A stretch of DNA of 25,488 bases from an uncultured Clostridia bacterium (GCA_944393405.1 CALYAC010000017.1:1-25488), one strand, 5' to 3'. Counted from the first letter of the stretch, positions 7,348-15,750 are shown. Notes: generated by a model not told the origin, from the sequence alone. Numbers and translations: made by a program.

Positions 7348-7936
7348 CTCTCTCTAAACCTCCATATAAAAGACTCTGTGATCCTATTGCTTTAATATTG
7401 AAAGGTGATCCTATTCTTTCACCATTTACTTTTATTATATTTCCTTCACATGTAATAGATGTAGTATTTATTATTCTTTGTCCATTTACTTCTATCGCTT
7501 CTGCTCCTGCATTTTTTAATTCATTTACAATCCATTGTATATCATCATAATGTACTATTTGATCTGCTGCATTTAATGTTGTATCTGTAGATGGAGCATC
7601 TTGCAAATTCACTTCTACTCCTTCACCTTTTACATCAACATTTCCTAAAAGCATATTATTTTCTTTTAACTCTTGTTCTTTTGCTTCTGCTGTTTCGTCA
7701 TTCTTTGTAGCTTCTTGTCTTACTTTTTCAAGTTCTTTTTGAGCATTTTCTAATTCTCTATATGTATTGTCGTATTTTTCTTTCATTTTTAGTACTTCGT
7801 CTCTAAGTCCATTATCTTCTAATGTTTGTGCTACTGTAGAACTTGCTGAATTCATTGTTTTTATTTGCACGCATATAGCAACAGTTAAAATAAAACACAT
7901 TATCCCCAATGTAATCGCAATTTGTCTTTTTTTCAA
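7322..7936 (-). CDS. DUF881 family protein, first copy, frameshifted near its C-terminus
   Basis: As written the frame encodes 204 residues: one membrane helix (~7-25), a long coiled-coil-like region (~40-95), then a DUF881 domain with the IQWIVNELKNAGAEAIEVNGQRI block and GSPFNIKAIG. It ends early in RARIIYGLS just after LLYGGLE. The family's missing C-terminus lies in another frame at 7222-7347, so a one-base-equivalent shift has occurred within AGAGAGAG at 7348-7355. The start is a TTG at 7936 with GGAGG upstream, 15 nt after ftsQ. A sequencing or assembly error, a recent mutation, or a variable short repeat are all possible. Confidence 0.85.
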   Translation of the reverse strand: MKKRQIAITLGIMCFILTVAICVQIKTMNSASSTVAQTLEDNGLRDEVLKMKEKYDNTYRELENAQKELEKVRQEATKNDETAEAKEQELKENNMLLGNVDVKGEGVEVNLQDAPSTDTTLNAADQIVHYDDIQWIVNELKNAGAEAIEVNGQRIINTTSITCEGNIIKVNGERIGSPFNIKAIGSQSLLYGGLERARIIYGLS

Positions 7937-7951
7937 AACTGTATTTCCTCC

Positions 7952-9175
7952 TTAAACCTTTTCATTGAAATATGGCTTATCTTTATTCAAATCCACATTT
8001 ATCATTATAGTACCCTCAACACCATCTTCACTTTTTATTAATTCCTGTATCCATAGCATTTTTGTACTCAAATTAGAAACATCACCTAAATATACAGTTT
8101 TCTTCTCAGAAGTTAATTCTAATATATAATTATTTTTATCAGAAATATTAATCTCCTTTATTTTTTTCCTTAAATTATCATCTACACTAGATGCTGCTTC
8201 CATTATTTGTAGTACTTCTCCAAGTTTTTCCAAATCTTCCGTGCTCAATCTATTTCCTTCTTTTATCTCTTCTTGACTAGTAGAATATCCTGTAACTAAT
8301 GGTAATGTTCCTTTTACACTTGTAAGTTCTAATATATATCCTTGATTATTTATATATGCATATGCATTTCCATAATTTAATTTAAATGTGGCTTTTCTCT
8401 CAGTTACTGTTATTTCAACTTCGTTTGGTAATTTTCTTTTTATATCAACGGTATTAATATATGCATTTTGTTTTATTTTATCTTCTATTTCGCTTGTCCT
8501 ATATTTAAATATATTCTGGTCAATATTTAATCCAGATAAACTTATAATAGTTTCACTTTGAATTTTAGAATTTCCTTGTACTGTGATTTCATGAATATTA
8601 AATATAGGTGATAAAAGAGCATAAATAACTCCTCCGATAATTATTGCTATCAAAGTAATCCATTTAATTATTCTAAACACTATTTTTCTTTTCATTCTAG
8701 CCAATTCTTGTTTTTTAGTTAATTTCTTTGGTGGCTTTTTATATGTATTGTTCTTCTTATTATTCTTTTTGCTTTTGTTTTTCTTTGCATTTGATTTTTT
8801 ATCTACTGATGTTTCTTCATAATTATCCATATATTTTGATTTAATTATAATCTCTGGTTCTTCACTTTCTAAAAAGTCATTGTTTTTAGAATTCTTATTT
8901 TTGTTATTTCCACCTTTATTTCTTTTGTTCTTACTTTTCTTTTTATCTTCTGGAGTTATATTTTTTATATTATTAACATTGTTACTTTTTCTCTTTTTAT
9001 TTTTTTTGCTTTTTTCTCTACTGATTTCTGGTTCGTCAATTCTTCTTAATCCAATTACGATTTCTTCGTCAAAATTAAATTTGTTATCATTTGTATCTTT
9101 AATTACTTCACTTTCTACTCTCTTTTTTGTGTTTTTTTTCTTTCTATTTTTATTTTCTTTAGTCTTTTTTGGCAT
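7952..9175 (-). CDS. ftsQ: Cell division protein FtsQ/DivIB with long Lys/Asn-rich N-terminus
   Basis: Bitopic divisome protein. The order is a cytoplasmic region of about 160 residues made largely of Lys, Asn and Ser, one membrane helix (~167-188), a POTRA domain starting IHEITVQGNSKI and including the hallmark KRKLPNEVEITVTERK, and the FtsQ-type beta domain. At 407 residues it is much longer than usual because of the cytoplasmic part. The frame is continuous through the A-rich stretch, so this is a real extension rather than a misread start. The ATG at 9175 directly follows the murA stop codon, and GGTGAG inside murA serves as ribosome binding site, so the two are translationally coupled. 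Confidence 0.9.
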   Translation of the reverse strand: MPKKTKENKNRKKKNTKKRVESEVIKDTNDNKFNFDEEIVIGLRRIDEPEISREKSKKNKKRKSNNVNNIKNITPEDKKKSKNKRNKGGNNKNKNSKNNDFLESEEPEIIIKSKYMDNYEETSVDKKSNAKKNKSKKNNKKNNTYKKPPKKLTKKQELARMKRKIVFRIIKWITLIAIIIGGVIYALLSPIFNIHEITVQGNSKIQSETIISLSGLNIDQNIFKYRTSEIEDKIKQNAYINTVDIKRKLPNEVEITVTERKATFKLNYGNAYAYINNQGYILELTSVKGTLPLVTGYSTSQEEIKEGNRLSTEDLEKLGEVLQIMEAASSVDDNLRKKIKEINISDKNNYILELTSEKKTVYLGDVSNLSTKMLWIQELIKSEDGVEGTIMINVDLNKDKPYFNEKV

Positions 9176-10432
9176 TTACTCACCTTCTTTTAAAGTTATA
9201 TTTGCTCCTAACTTTTTTAGCTTTTGATCTAATTTTTCATAACCTCTTAATATATATTCAATATTTGTTATCTCTGTTTTACCTTTTGCAATAAGTCCTG
9301 CTGTTACCAGAGCCGCTCCTCCTCGTAAATCAGTACTATTTACTTTAGCACCACTTAATTTCTTAGTTCCTTTTATAATTGCAGTTTTTCCTTCTATTAT
9401 TATTTTGGCTCCCATTTTCTTCAACTCAGACATATATTTATATCTATTTTCAAATATATTCTCTACAATGATAGATGTACCTTTTGCAGTTGTCAATATA
9501 CTTGAAAAAACTGATTGCATATCTGTTGGAAATCCTGGATAAGGCATAGTTTTAATTTCTGTTGATCTTAATCTTTTTGGAGCTTCTAATTCTATTTGAT
9601 TTTTTTCTATTTTAATGTAACATCCTGTTTCCTCTAATTTAGTTAACACTGGACTTATTATCTCTGAATTAATATTTTTTAATCTTAATTTTCCACCAGT
9701 TGATGCTACCATACATAAAAGCGTTCCAGCTTCAATTCTATCAGACATTATATTATAGCTTATGTCTTTTAGGTTCTTGACACCTGTTATCTTTATATTA
9801 TTTGATCCAGCCCCTTCGATTTTAGCTCCCATCTTATTTAAACAGTTAGCCAAATCTACTATTTCTGGTTCCATTGCAGCATTCGTAATATTAGTTACAC
9901 CATCTGCATATACTGATGCTAATATTATATTTTCTGTTGCTCCAACACTTGGAAAATCTAAGTCTATATTTGCCCCTGTTATTTTATCACATTTACATAT
10001 AATAAATCCAGCATTTTCTGTAATATTTATTCCTAATTTTGCAAAACTTTTTAAATGTAAGTCAATTGGTCTTGCTCCTATATCACATCCACCCGGATAC
10101 GAAAACCTTACTTCCTTGAATCTACCTAATATTGCACCTGCTAAAACAACTGTAGATCTCATTTGATGCATAAGTTTTTCAGGGATCTCTTTTTTATACA
10201 TGTTTTTAGAATTTATTTCTATTTTTCCTTTTGTTTTTTTGACCGAACATCCTAAAAATCTTAATATGTCCTGTGTTATTTTTGTATCACTAATTTCTGG
10301 CACATTATATAATTTAGTTGTTCCTTTATTTAAAATAGTCGATGCTAAAATTGGTAAAGAAGCATTTTTTGAGCCAGATACATTTACTTCTCCTTCTAGC
10401 TTTTTTCCTCCTTCAATTATGTAACTAGACAT
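9176..10432 (-). CDS. murA: UDP-N-acetylglucosamine 1-carboxyvinyltransferase (MurA)
   Basis: First committed step of peptidoglycan synthesis: transfers enolpyruvyl from phosphoenolpyruvate to UDP-GlcNAc. The sequence shows the N-terminal SGSKNAS motif with Lys22, the PGGCDIGARPIDLHL loop with catalytic Cys116 (the residue alkylated by fosfomycin), and the YPGFPTDMQ motif. I choose the ATG at 10432 (418 residues), which starts at the conserved SYIIEGG and has AGGGGTG upstream; a GTG three codons earlier lies inside that site. The leader can fold so that this ribosome binding site is fully paired (see 10434-10492). It is followed without a gap by ftsQ. Confidence 0.97.
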   Translation of the reverse strand: MSSYIIEGGKKLEGEVNVSGSKNASLPILASTILNKGTTKLYNVPEISDTKITQDILRFLGCSVKKTKGKIEINSKNMYKKEIPEKLMHQMRSTVVLAGAILGRFKEVRFSYPGGCDIGARPIDLHLKSFAKLGINITENAGFIICKCDKITGANIDLDFPSVGATENIILASVYADGVTNITNAAMEPEIVDLANCLNKMGAKIEGAGSNNIKITGVKNLKDISYNIMSDRIEAGTLLCMVASTGGKLRLKNINSEIISPVLTKLEETGCYIKIEKNQIELEAPKRLRSTEIKTMPYPGFPTDMQSVFSSILTTAKGTSIIVENIFENRYKYMSELKKMGAKIIIEGKTAIIKGTKKLSGAKVNSTDLRGGAALVTAGLIAKGKTEITNIEYILRGYEKLDQKLKKLGANITLKEGE

Positions 10433-10433
10433 T

Positions 10434-10492
10434 ATATTCACCCCTTATGTTTTTGCTATATATTATGTTTTCTTAACATAAAGGGTGAATAT
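10434..10492 (-). promoter_or_regulatory. RNA hairpin covering the murA ribosome binding site
   Basis: On the minus strand an 18-nt arm (10492-10475, containing CACCCTTTATGTT) can pair along its whole length with a second arm (10451-10434, containing AACATAAGGGGTG) that includes the murA Shine-Dalgarno sequence. The only non-Watson-Crick pair is a G-U, possible only in RNA of the murA sense. The 23-nt loop carries a second AACATAA (10469-10463) that can pair instead with the TTATGTT of the first arm in a 7-bp stem, which would free the ribosome binding site. No T-run follows, so it is not a terminator. Confidence 0.65.
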
Positions 10493-10523
10493 GTTTTATT
10501 CTATTTAATTAATATACAATAAA

Positions 10524-11117
10524 TTATTTTAATTTTTTATATTCTTCATAAACTTCATTCCAATTACTAACTCTTATAATTTTTCCTTCATCAATTTGCT
10601 CATTCATCTTTGTTGTCATCAGTATATTATTTATTCCGATTTCAGATAATTGACTACAAGTTTCAAAACTATCCTCTATAAATAAATCTATGTTATATTT
10701 TCTTGCAGCTTCTATCTTATCACTAGCATTTATTATTAATTTATCATATGGTATATTGTTTTCTTGTAGAGTTTTCTTTGTAATCTCTTCTGTATTACAA
10801 TTTTCTATATTATTTAGTCTTGCTGTTATAAAATAAATCTCATTTCCATCTTCTTTAAATTGATTACATACTTTACTCACATAATCCATCGGTTTACACT
10901 CTTCTAGTACATTTTTATAATACATATTAAAAAAGTCAAACTTTTCTTTATCATTCCATCCATATATAGCTTTTAAATAATATCTATTTTTTATTAATCC
11001 CAAAGAATTCTTTATTTCATCTTTTCCTAAAACTTCTTTGTTATATTTGTCTGCATATTTAAGCATTGAGTTTACTGTTATAACTGCTGTATCGTCTATA
11101 TCTATTCCTATTCTCAT
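10524..11117 (-). CDS. HAD-superfamily 5'(3')-deoxyribonucleotidase-like phosphatase
   Basis: A 197-residue haloacid-dehalogenase hydrolase. Motif I is DIDDTA near the N-terminus (nucleophile Asp5, acid/base Asp7), motif II is FITAR, a Lys follows in the NASDK segment, and motif IV is IEDS. The helical cap between motifs I and II and the overall size fit the NT5C/YqfW-type deoxynucleotidases, but the substrate cannot be read from sequence. The ATG at 11117 has AAGGT upstream and lies 33 nt after the inositol-phosphatase-like gene. It is 91 nt ahead of murA, whose leader hairpin occupies that gap. Confidence 0.8.
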   Translation of the reverse strand: MRIGIDIDDTAVITVNSMLKYADKYNKEVLGKDEIKNSLGLIKNRYYLKAIYGWNDKEKFDFFNMYYKNVLEECKPMDYVSKVCNQFKEDGNEIYFITARLNNIENCNTEEITKKTLQENNIPYDKLIINASDKIEAARKYNIDLFIEDSFETCSQLSEIGINNILMTTKMNEQIDEGKIIRVSNWNEVYEEYKKLK

Positions 11118-11150
11118 ATAATACCTTCTTTTTTACTATAAGTTCTATTT

Positions 11151-11933
11151 TTACTTTATTTTACAATACTTTTTTGTAAGATTTATGACTTCATCATGAA
11201 TTTTTCCATTACTAATTATTGCCCCATTAATACTTGTATCATATCTTTGTTCTTTTCCAAATAAATCTGTAACTTTTCCTCCTGCCTCTTCTACGATTAT
11301 TTTTACTGCTGCAATATCACAGTTTTTATGTTTCGTACCTGGAAATATAGCAAGCGAAAAATCTCCTGATGCAACACACATACAAGCCCTAATAATGCTA
11401 CCTAGTCCTATAAAATATGCCTTATTACTAAGTTCTTCTATTACATCTAATATTTTAAACTCTGCATTAGACCAGTAGTCATAGTGACATACTGTTTTTT
11501 TATCCTCTAGTTTGTAATTATTTACTGTTATTTTATCTTCGTTCTTGTATGCACCTTTTCCTTTTATAGCCGTATATAAACTATCTGTAAACGGGTCATA
11601 TACTACACCTATATTAGGAACTCCATCTATTACTAATGCTAAAGAAAAAACAGCAACAGGAATATGTCTTGCATACATTGCAGTTCCATCTATAGGATCA
11701 CATACCCATACATAATTACTCTTTCCAAATATTTCTTCTTCTCCATCCACTGAGTGGGTAGGATATTTTTCTTTTACCCTTTTTATTAAATATGAATTAA
11801 TTTCTTTGTCTGCGACTGTTACAATCGTGTTATCTTCTTTATATGATGATTTATTATCTTCTTTAAAATATTTAAGCATTATATTACCCGCTTCTTTTGC
11901 TATTTCTTTTGCAAATTCTAAATATTCTTCCAT
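11151..11933 (-). CDS. Inositol monophosphatase family protein
   Basis: A 260-residue metal-dependent sugar or inositol phosphatase of the SuhB/IMPase fold. Visible metal-site motifs are DGEEE (usual GEE), WVCDPIDGTAMYARHIP (the DPIDGT core) and CDIAAVKIIVEEAGG near the C-terminus. Two points differ from textbook members: the usual Trp of WDxAA is Cys, and the segment after DPIDGT reads AMYARHIP rather than NFVHG-P, so substrate preference is open (inositol phosphates, histidinol phosphate and other monophosphates are possible). The ATG at 11933 has AAGGA upstream. It lies within the ten-gene run, between the methyltransferase and the HAD phosphatase. Confidence 0.85.
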   Translation of the reverse strand: MEEYLEFAKEIAKEAGNIMLKYFKEDNKSSYKEDNTIVTVADKEINSYLIKRVKEKYPTHSVDGEEEIFGKSNYVWVCDPIDGTAMYARHIPVAVFSLALVIDGVPNIGVVYDPFTDSLYTAIKGKGAYKNEDKITVNNYKLEDKKTVCHYDYWSNAEFKILDVIEELSNKAYFIGLGSIIRACMCVASGDFSLAIFPGTKHKNCDIAAVKIIVEEAGGKVTDLFGKEQRYDTSINGAIISNGKIHDEVINLTKKYCKIK

Positions 11934-11966
11934 ATTATCTAATCCTTACTTATATTTATTTTTAGT

Positions 11967-12734
11967 TTATATATTTCCTAAATAGCAATATGTATTATTT
12001 GGTATTACCAATATTCCATCTTTACTATATTTTTTAAATATATTTCTAAATTCTTCTACATATTCTTCAAATTTTTGATCATCTTTTCTTAAAGAATATG
12101 ATTTTGATAAATTAACTCCAATAAATTGACTTTCTGTATTAATTAAATTATTTTCTAGTACCTTTAATTCATAACAGCCATATTTAAAAAATTCTTCAAT
12201 CATTTCATCTCTTTTATCTTTTACAACTATTTTATCTACTTCTTTATACTTAAATGTTCTTTTGGTATATTTATAATGAACTTGTTCTTGCCTTTTTGTT
12301 ATATCACTATTCATATCTAGCATATTCCATAATAAGCAAACTTTACCATTTGGTTTTAATATTCTTTTACATTCTTTTCTAAAGCCATCTACATCAAACC
12401 AATGAAATGCCTGAGATGCCGTTACTATATCTATACTTTTATTAGATATATTTGTACTTTCAGCAGTTCCATCAATTCCTTTAAATTTCTTATAGTTTTT
12501 TAGCTTTTCTTTTAAAATATTTCTCATATCTTCATTAGGTTCTACTGCTAAAACATATAAATCATTATCCAATAATTGCTTCGTAAATATTCCTGTGCCA
12601 GCTCCAATATCTGCAACTTTTGATTCTGAATTTAGATTACAACTTTTCTTTAAGTATTCAATATATTCTTCTGGATATTTTGGTCTATATTTATCATATA
12701 TATTAGCTATATTATTAAATTTATCATATACCAT
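11967..12734 (-). CDS. Class I SAM-dependent methyltransferase
   Basis: A 255-residue protein with a Rossmann-type methyltransferase fold: motif I VADIGAGTGIFTKQLL (~40-55), the acidic loop VEPNEDM, the SQAFHWFD motif after strand 4, and the KRILKPNGKVCLLWNML segment. This pattern is common among small-molecule methyltransferases related to the UbiE/Methyltransf_11 group, but the substrate cannot be inferred. The ATG at 12734 is 13 nt after topB, and its ribosome binding site (AGGAGATG) overlaps the topB stop codon, which suggests coupling. Confidence 0.85.
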   Translation of the reverse strand: MVYDKFNNIANIYDKYRPKYPEEYIEYLKKSCNLNSESKVADIGAGTGIFTKQLLDNDLYVLAVEPNEDMRNILKEKLKNYKKFKGIDGTAESTNISNKSIDIVTASQAFHWFDVDGFRKECKRILKPNGKVCLLWNMLDMNSDITKRQEQVHYKYTKRTFKYKEVDKIVVKDKRDEMIEEFFKYGCYELKVLENNLINTESQFIGVNLSKSYSLRKDDQKFEEYVEEFRNIFKKYSKDGILVIPNNTYCYLGNI

Positions 12735-12747
12735 ATTAAAACATCTC

Positions 12748-14694
12748 CTACCATTTTATAACTAATTTATTTACTTTACTATTTATATAGTTCTCTAATT
12801 TTCCCATAAATACTTCTGGTTTTATTTCTTTTTTAGCTACCATGTCCAATCCTTTTTCCCAACTTGCTGTAAGTTTTGGATTAAGCATATCCGGCATAGA
12901 AGCATACACAACATCATATATTGCTTCTCCTTTTTTAGTAGGTGTTATAATCTGTGTCTTTGGATTTATATCTATATACTTTATTCTTTCTAATTTTTTC
13001 ATTATTTCAGCTCTTGTAGCACTGGTTCCAATTCCAGCTCCTTTAATTTGCTCTCTTAATTCTTCATCTTCGATTAATTTACCTGCATTTTCCATAGCAA
13101 GTATTATGGACCCTGAATTATACCTTGTTGGTGGTGTAGTTTCAGATGTTTTTATTTCAAAGTTTTGTACATCTATTTCTTGTCCTTTTTTTAGTGAATT
13201 TAGGATTTCTAAACTTTTATCATTATCTGCATTTTCCTCTTCTTTTTTACTTGCTTTTTCCACATTTTCTTCATCTTTTTTATTTTTTAAAATTTCTAAA
13301 TATCCTTGTTTTATACAAACTTTCCCACTAGCAGTAAATTCTTCATTTTCAATATTTATTTTTGCAGAAACTCTATTATATTCTGCTGCTGGATAAAATA
13401 TGCTTAGAAATCTTTTAACAATTACTTTATAAATTTCTTTTTGAAGCTCTGGTAATTTCTCAAAGTTTTCATATCCTTGTCCTGTTGGTATAATTGCATA
13501 ATGGTCTGTTATTTTACTATCATTTACATATTTTGTCTTAATTAAATCAGTCTTATATTTTTCTTTAATCATTTTATTTATATATCCTTTTACTTCTTCA
13601 TCTTGATAACCTTTTGCAATACCATTTAAATTTTTAGTTATAACCTTTGCAATAGCAGTAGATAAAACTCTAGCATCTGTTCTTGGATATGTAACTAATT
13701 TTTTTTCATACAAATTTTGTATTATTTCTAATGTCTCATCAGGTTTTATTTTAAATCTTTTAGTACATTCATTCTGAAGTTCTGCCAAATTAAATAAAAG
13801 AGGTGGATTTTCTTTTGTCTTGCTTTTCTTTACTTCTGTAATTATAGCTTTCTTTCCAATTAATGAATTTATAAATTGTTTAGCATCACTCTCCTTTTTG
13901 AATCCACTTTCATTATATAATTTAGTTGATTCAAACATTATAGATTTTTCATTTACTTTCCATTCTGCACTTATGTTATTCTTTTCTTCTCCAAAGATCC
14001 CTATTATTTTATAATAGGGTGTTTTTATAAAATTTCTTATTTCTCTTTCTCTTGAAACAATCATGCCAAGTACACAAGTCATAACTCTTCCAACAGAAAT
14101 AGAGATTTTCTCTTCATTTAAACTACCTGCAACTCTCTTTCCATAAATTATTGATAAAAGTCTTGAAAAATTTATTCCTATCAAATAATCTTCTTTTGCT
14201 CTAAGATATGCTGAATCAGATAAACTATCATATTCTGATAAATCTTTTGCTTCTTTAATTCCTCTTTTTATCTCTTCTTCTGTTTGTGAATCTATCCAAA
14301 CTCTTTTCCTATTAGGTTTTTTTATTCCAATCTGATTTTCTACGAGCCTAAAAATGTATTCCCCTTCTCTTCCAGAGTCAGTTGCAACATATATTGAATC
14401 AACATCATCTCTTGAGATTAAAGTTTTTATTACATTATATTGTTTTTGTACATTTGGAATTACTTCGTATTTATATTCTTTAGGCATAAAAGGAAGAGTA
14501 TCTAGTCTCCAGAATTTTAGTTTTTCGTCATACTCTTCAGGATATGACATAGTAACTAAGTGTCCAACACACCAGGTTACTATCCAATTTTCTGATTCTA
14601 AATACCCATCTTTTTTTGTTCCATTTATTTTTAAAACTTTAGCGAATTCCATCGCTACTGAAGGTTTCTCAGTTATAAGTATCTTTTTTTGCAT
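12748..14694 (-). CDS. topB: DNA topoisomerase III
   Basis: Type IA topoisomerase that relaxes and decatenates DNA by passing single strands. The 648-residue protein has an N-terminal Toprim domain with Glu9 (TEKPSVA) and the acidic motif ATDSGREGE (104-112), then the cleavage domain with catalytic Tyr336 in VTYPRTD, and the later GIGTSATRAEIM motif. It ends shortly after the core and has no cysteine-rich zinc ribbons, which fits TopB rather than TopA. A Lys/Glu-rich insertion lies near residues 475-495. The ATG at 14694 has GAGGAAGAG upstream and lies 15 nt after the preceding gene. Confidence 0.95.
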   Translation of the reverse strand: MQKKILITEKPSVAMEFAKVLKINGTKKDGYLESENWIVTWCVGHLVTMSYPEEYDEKLKFWRLDTLPFMPKEYKYEVIPNVQKQYNVIKTLISRDDVDSIYVATDSGREGEYIFRLVENQIGIKKPNRKRVWIDSQTEEEIKRGIKEAKDLSEYDSLSDSAYLRAKEDYLIGINFSRLLSIIYGKRVAGSLNEEKISISVGRVMTCVLGMIVSREREIRNFIKTPYYKIIGIFGEEKNNISAEWKVNEKSIMFESTKLYNESGFKKESDAKQFINSLIGKKAIITEVKKSKTKENPPLLFNLAELQNECTKRFKIKPDETLEIIQNLYEKKLVTYPRTDARVLSTAIAKVITKNLNGIAKGYQDEEVKGYINKMIKEKYKTDLIKTKYVNDSKITDHYAIIPTGQGYENFEKLPELQKEIYKVIVKRFLSIFYPAAEYNRVSAKINIENEEFTASGKVCIKQGYLEILKNKKDEENVEKASKKEEENADNDKSLEILNSLKKGQEIDVQNFEIKTSETTPPTRYNSGSIILAMENAGKLIEDEELREQIKGAGIGTSATRAEIMKKLERIKYIDINPKTQIITPTKKGEAIYDVVYASMPDMLNPKLTASWEKGLDMVAKKEIKPEVFMGKLENYINSKVNKLVIKW

Positions 14695-14709
14695 TTATTC
14701 TCTCTTCCT

Positions 14710-15570
14710 CTATTCAAATAACACAATATCCATTGCTGATGTAAATTCATTATTTCCATATGGATATACTATATATAGTTCTTTATTTGGTCCTAAAAAA
14801 TATACATTAGCACCATCTATACTATAAATATTGCTTGTTAAGTCTCTTACATAAGTTTCACTATATCCCATAGCTTGCAATGCTTGTGCTTCTTCATTTG
14901 CTTCTGTTGCTACTTCTTTTATTCTATTATTTACTTCGTCTCTATTTAACATTTTTACAGTTGCTAAATCTGTTAAAGTAACTTCTGTATTTGTAGTTAA
15001 ATTAAAATTATATGTTTGAATCATTATTCTTTGTGCAGATGATCCTTCTTTTAATGTAGATTTTATTACTAATGATAAAATATCGTCATTTACATATGCA
15101 ACAAAGTCTATACTGTAAATTGTTTTTACTGTTGATTCTGTATCAGCAATTATCTCATTTGCTTTATTTACAAAAACTGTTTGAGTAGTATTATTTAATG
15201 TTTTTGCAAAATCATTGTCTATATTTATTAATGGTATATTCATATCAATTTCATATTTATCTGTACTGTTTTTTATATCTCCTGTGCTATAGACAATTTC
15301 TTCATCTTTTTGTAGTTTTTGAATTCCTGTTGTATCATATCCTCCTAGATTTATTGTATTTGTAAATAAATTATTAAAATTTGCTTTTATTTCAGTTTGA
15401 CTATTAGCTTCATCTACAATACTAGAATTTGTATTACTAGAAGCATTATTTTCTTCTGCTTTGCTAGTACTTCCATTATCCTTCTCTATAAATTGTGCGT
15501 AAATTCCTGCTATTACTGCAAAAACACAAAATATACTTATTAATATATATATAATTTTAGTATTTTTCAT
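14710..15570 (-). CDS. Membrane-anchored extracytoplasmic protein, RsiV/DUF3298-like
   Basis: A 286-residue protein with an N-terminal membrane helix (~6-26), a Ser/Asn/Glu-rich linker (~30-65) and an extracytoplasmic domain. The pattern of the domain (VAYVNDDILSLVIKS, then TYNFNLTTNTEVTLTDL, and near the end ELYIVYPYGNN) resembles the DUF3298/RsiV fold seen in lysozyme-sensing anti-sigma factors and PdaC-type proteins. There is no cytoplasmic anti-sigma region, so I do not call it an anti-sigma factor. It is the first gene of the leftward run and has a clear promoter at 15617-15645. A link to the adjacent topB is not obvious. Confidence 0.6.
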   Translation of the reverse strand: MKNTKIIYILISIFCVFAVIAGIYAQFIEKDNGSTSKAEENNASSNTNSSIVDEANSQTEIKANFNNLFTNTINLGGYDTTGIQKLQKDEEIVYSTGDIKNSTDKYEIDMNIPLINIDNDFAKTLNNTTQTVFVNKANEIIADTESTVKTIYSIDFVAYVNDDILSLVIKSTLKEGSSAQRIMIQTYNFNLTTNTEVTLTDLATVKMLNRDEVNNRIKEVATEANEEAQALQAMGYSETYVRDLTSNIYSIDGANVYFLGPNKELYIVYPYGNNEFTSAMDIVLFE

Positions 15571-15616
15571 TTTTTCACCTTTCTTTTATTTATATAATAT
15601 ATAAACTTATATTTAT

Positions 15617-15645
15617 AGTATACTATATAATAACATAATTTTCAA
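15617..15645 (-). promoter_or_regulatory. SigA-type promoter of the leftward ten-gene run
   Basis: On the minus strand TTGAAA (15645-15640), a 17-nt spacer and TATACT (15622-15617) lie about 45 nt upstream of the first gene. No obvious terminator appears until after sbp, so transcripts could reach murA, ftsQ and sbp. Confidence 0.65.
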
Positions 15646-15750
15646 TTATTTTAAAATATCATATTCCATCATTTATTATATAAAATACCATATTTAATTT
15701 ATCATTAATTAAAAAGATATTCAATATTTTTTATTCTTTTTTTCATTTTG

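Noticed and set aside
8670..9175. The A-rich start of ftsQ as a frameshifted or non-coding stretch
   Set aside because: The frame is uninterrupted, begins at an ATG directly after the murA stop with a ribosome binding site, and contains mixed acidic and hydrophobic islands.
10434..10492. Reading the murA leader stem as the terminator of the HAD phosphatase gene
   Set aside because: The arm is followed by the murA start codon and not by a T-run, and it includes a good ribosome binding site.
12842..13396. Plus-strand frame of 184 codons opposite topB
   Set aside because: It mirrors conserved topoisomerase coding sequence and shows only Phe/Ser-rich low-complexity translation.
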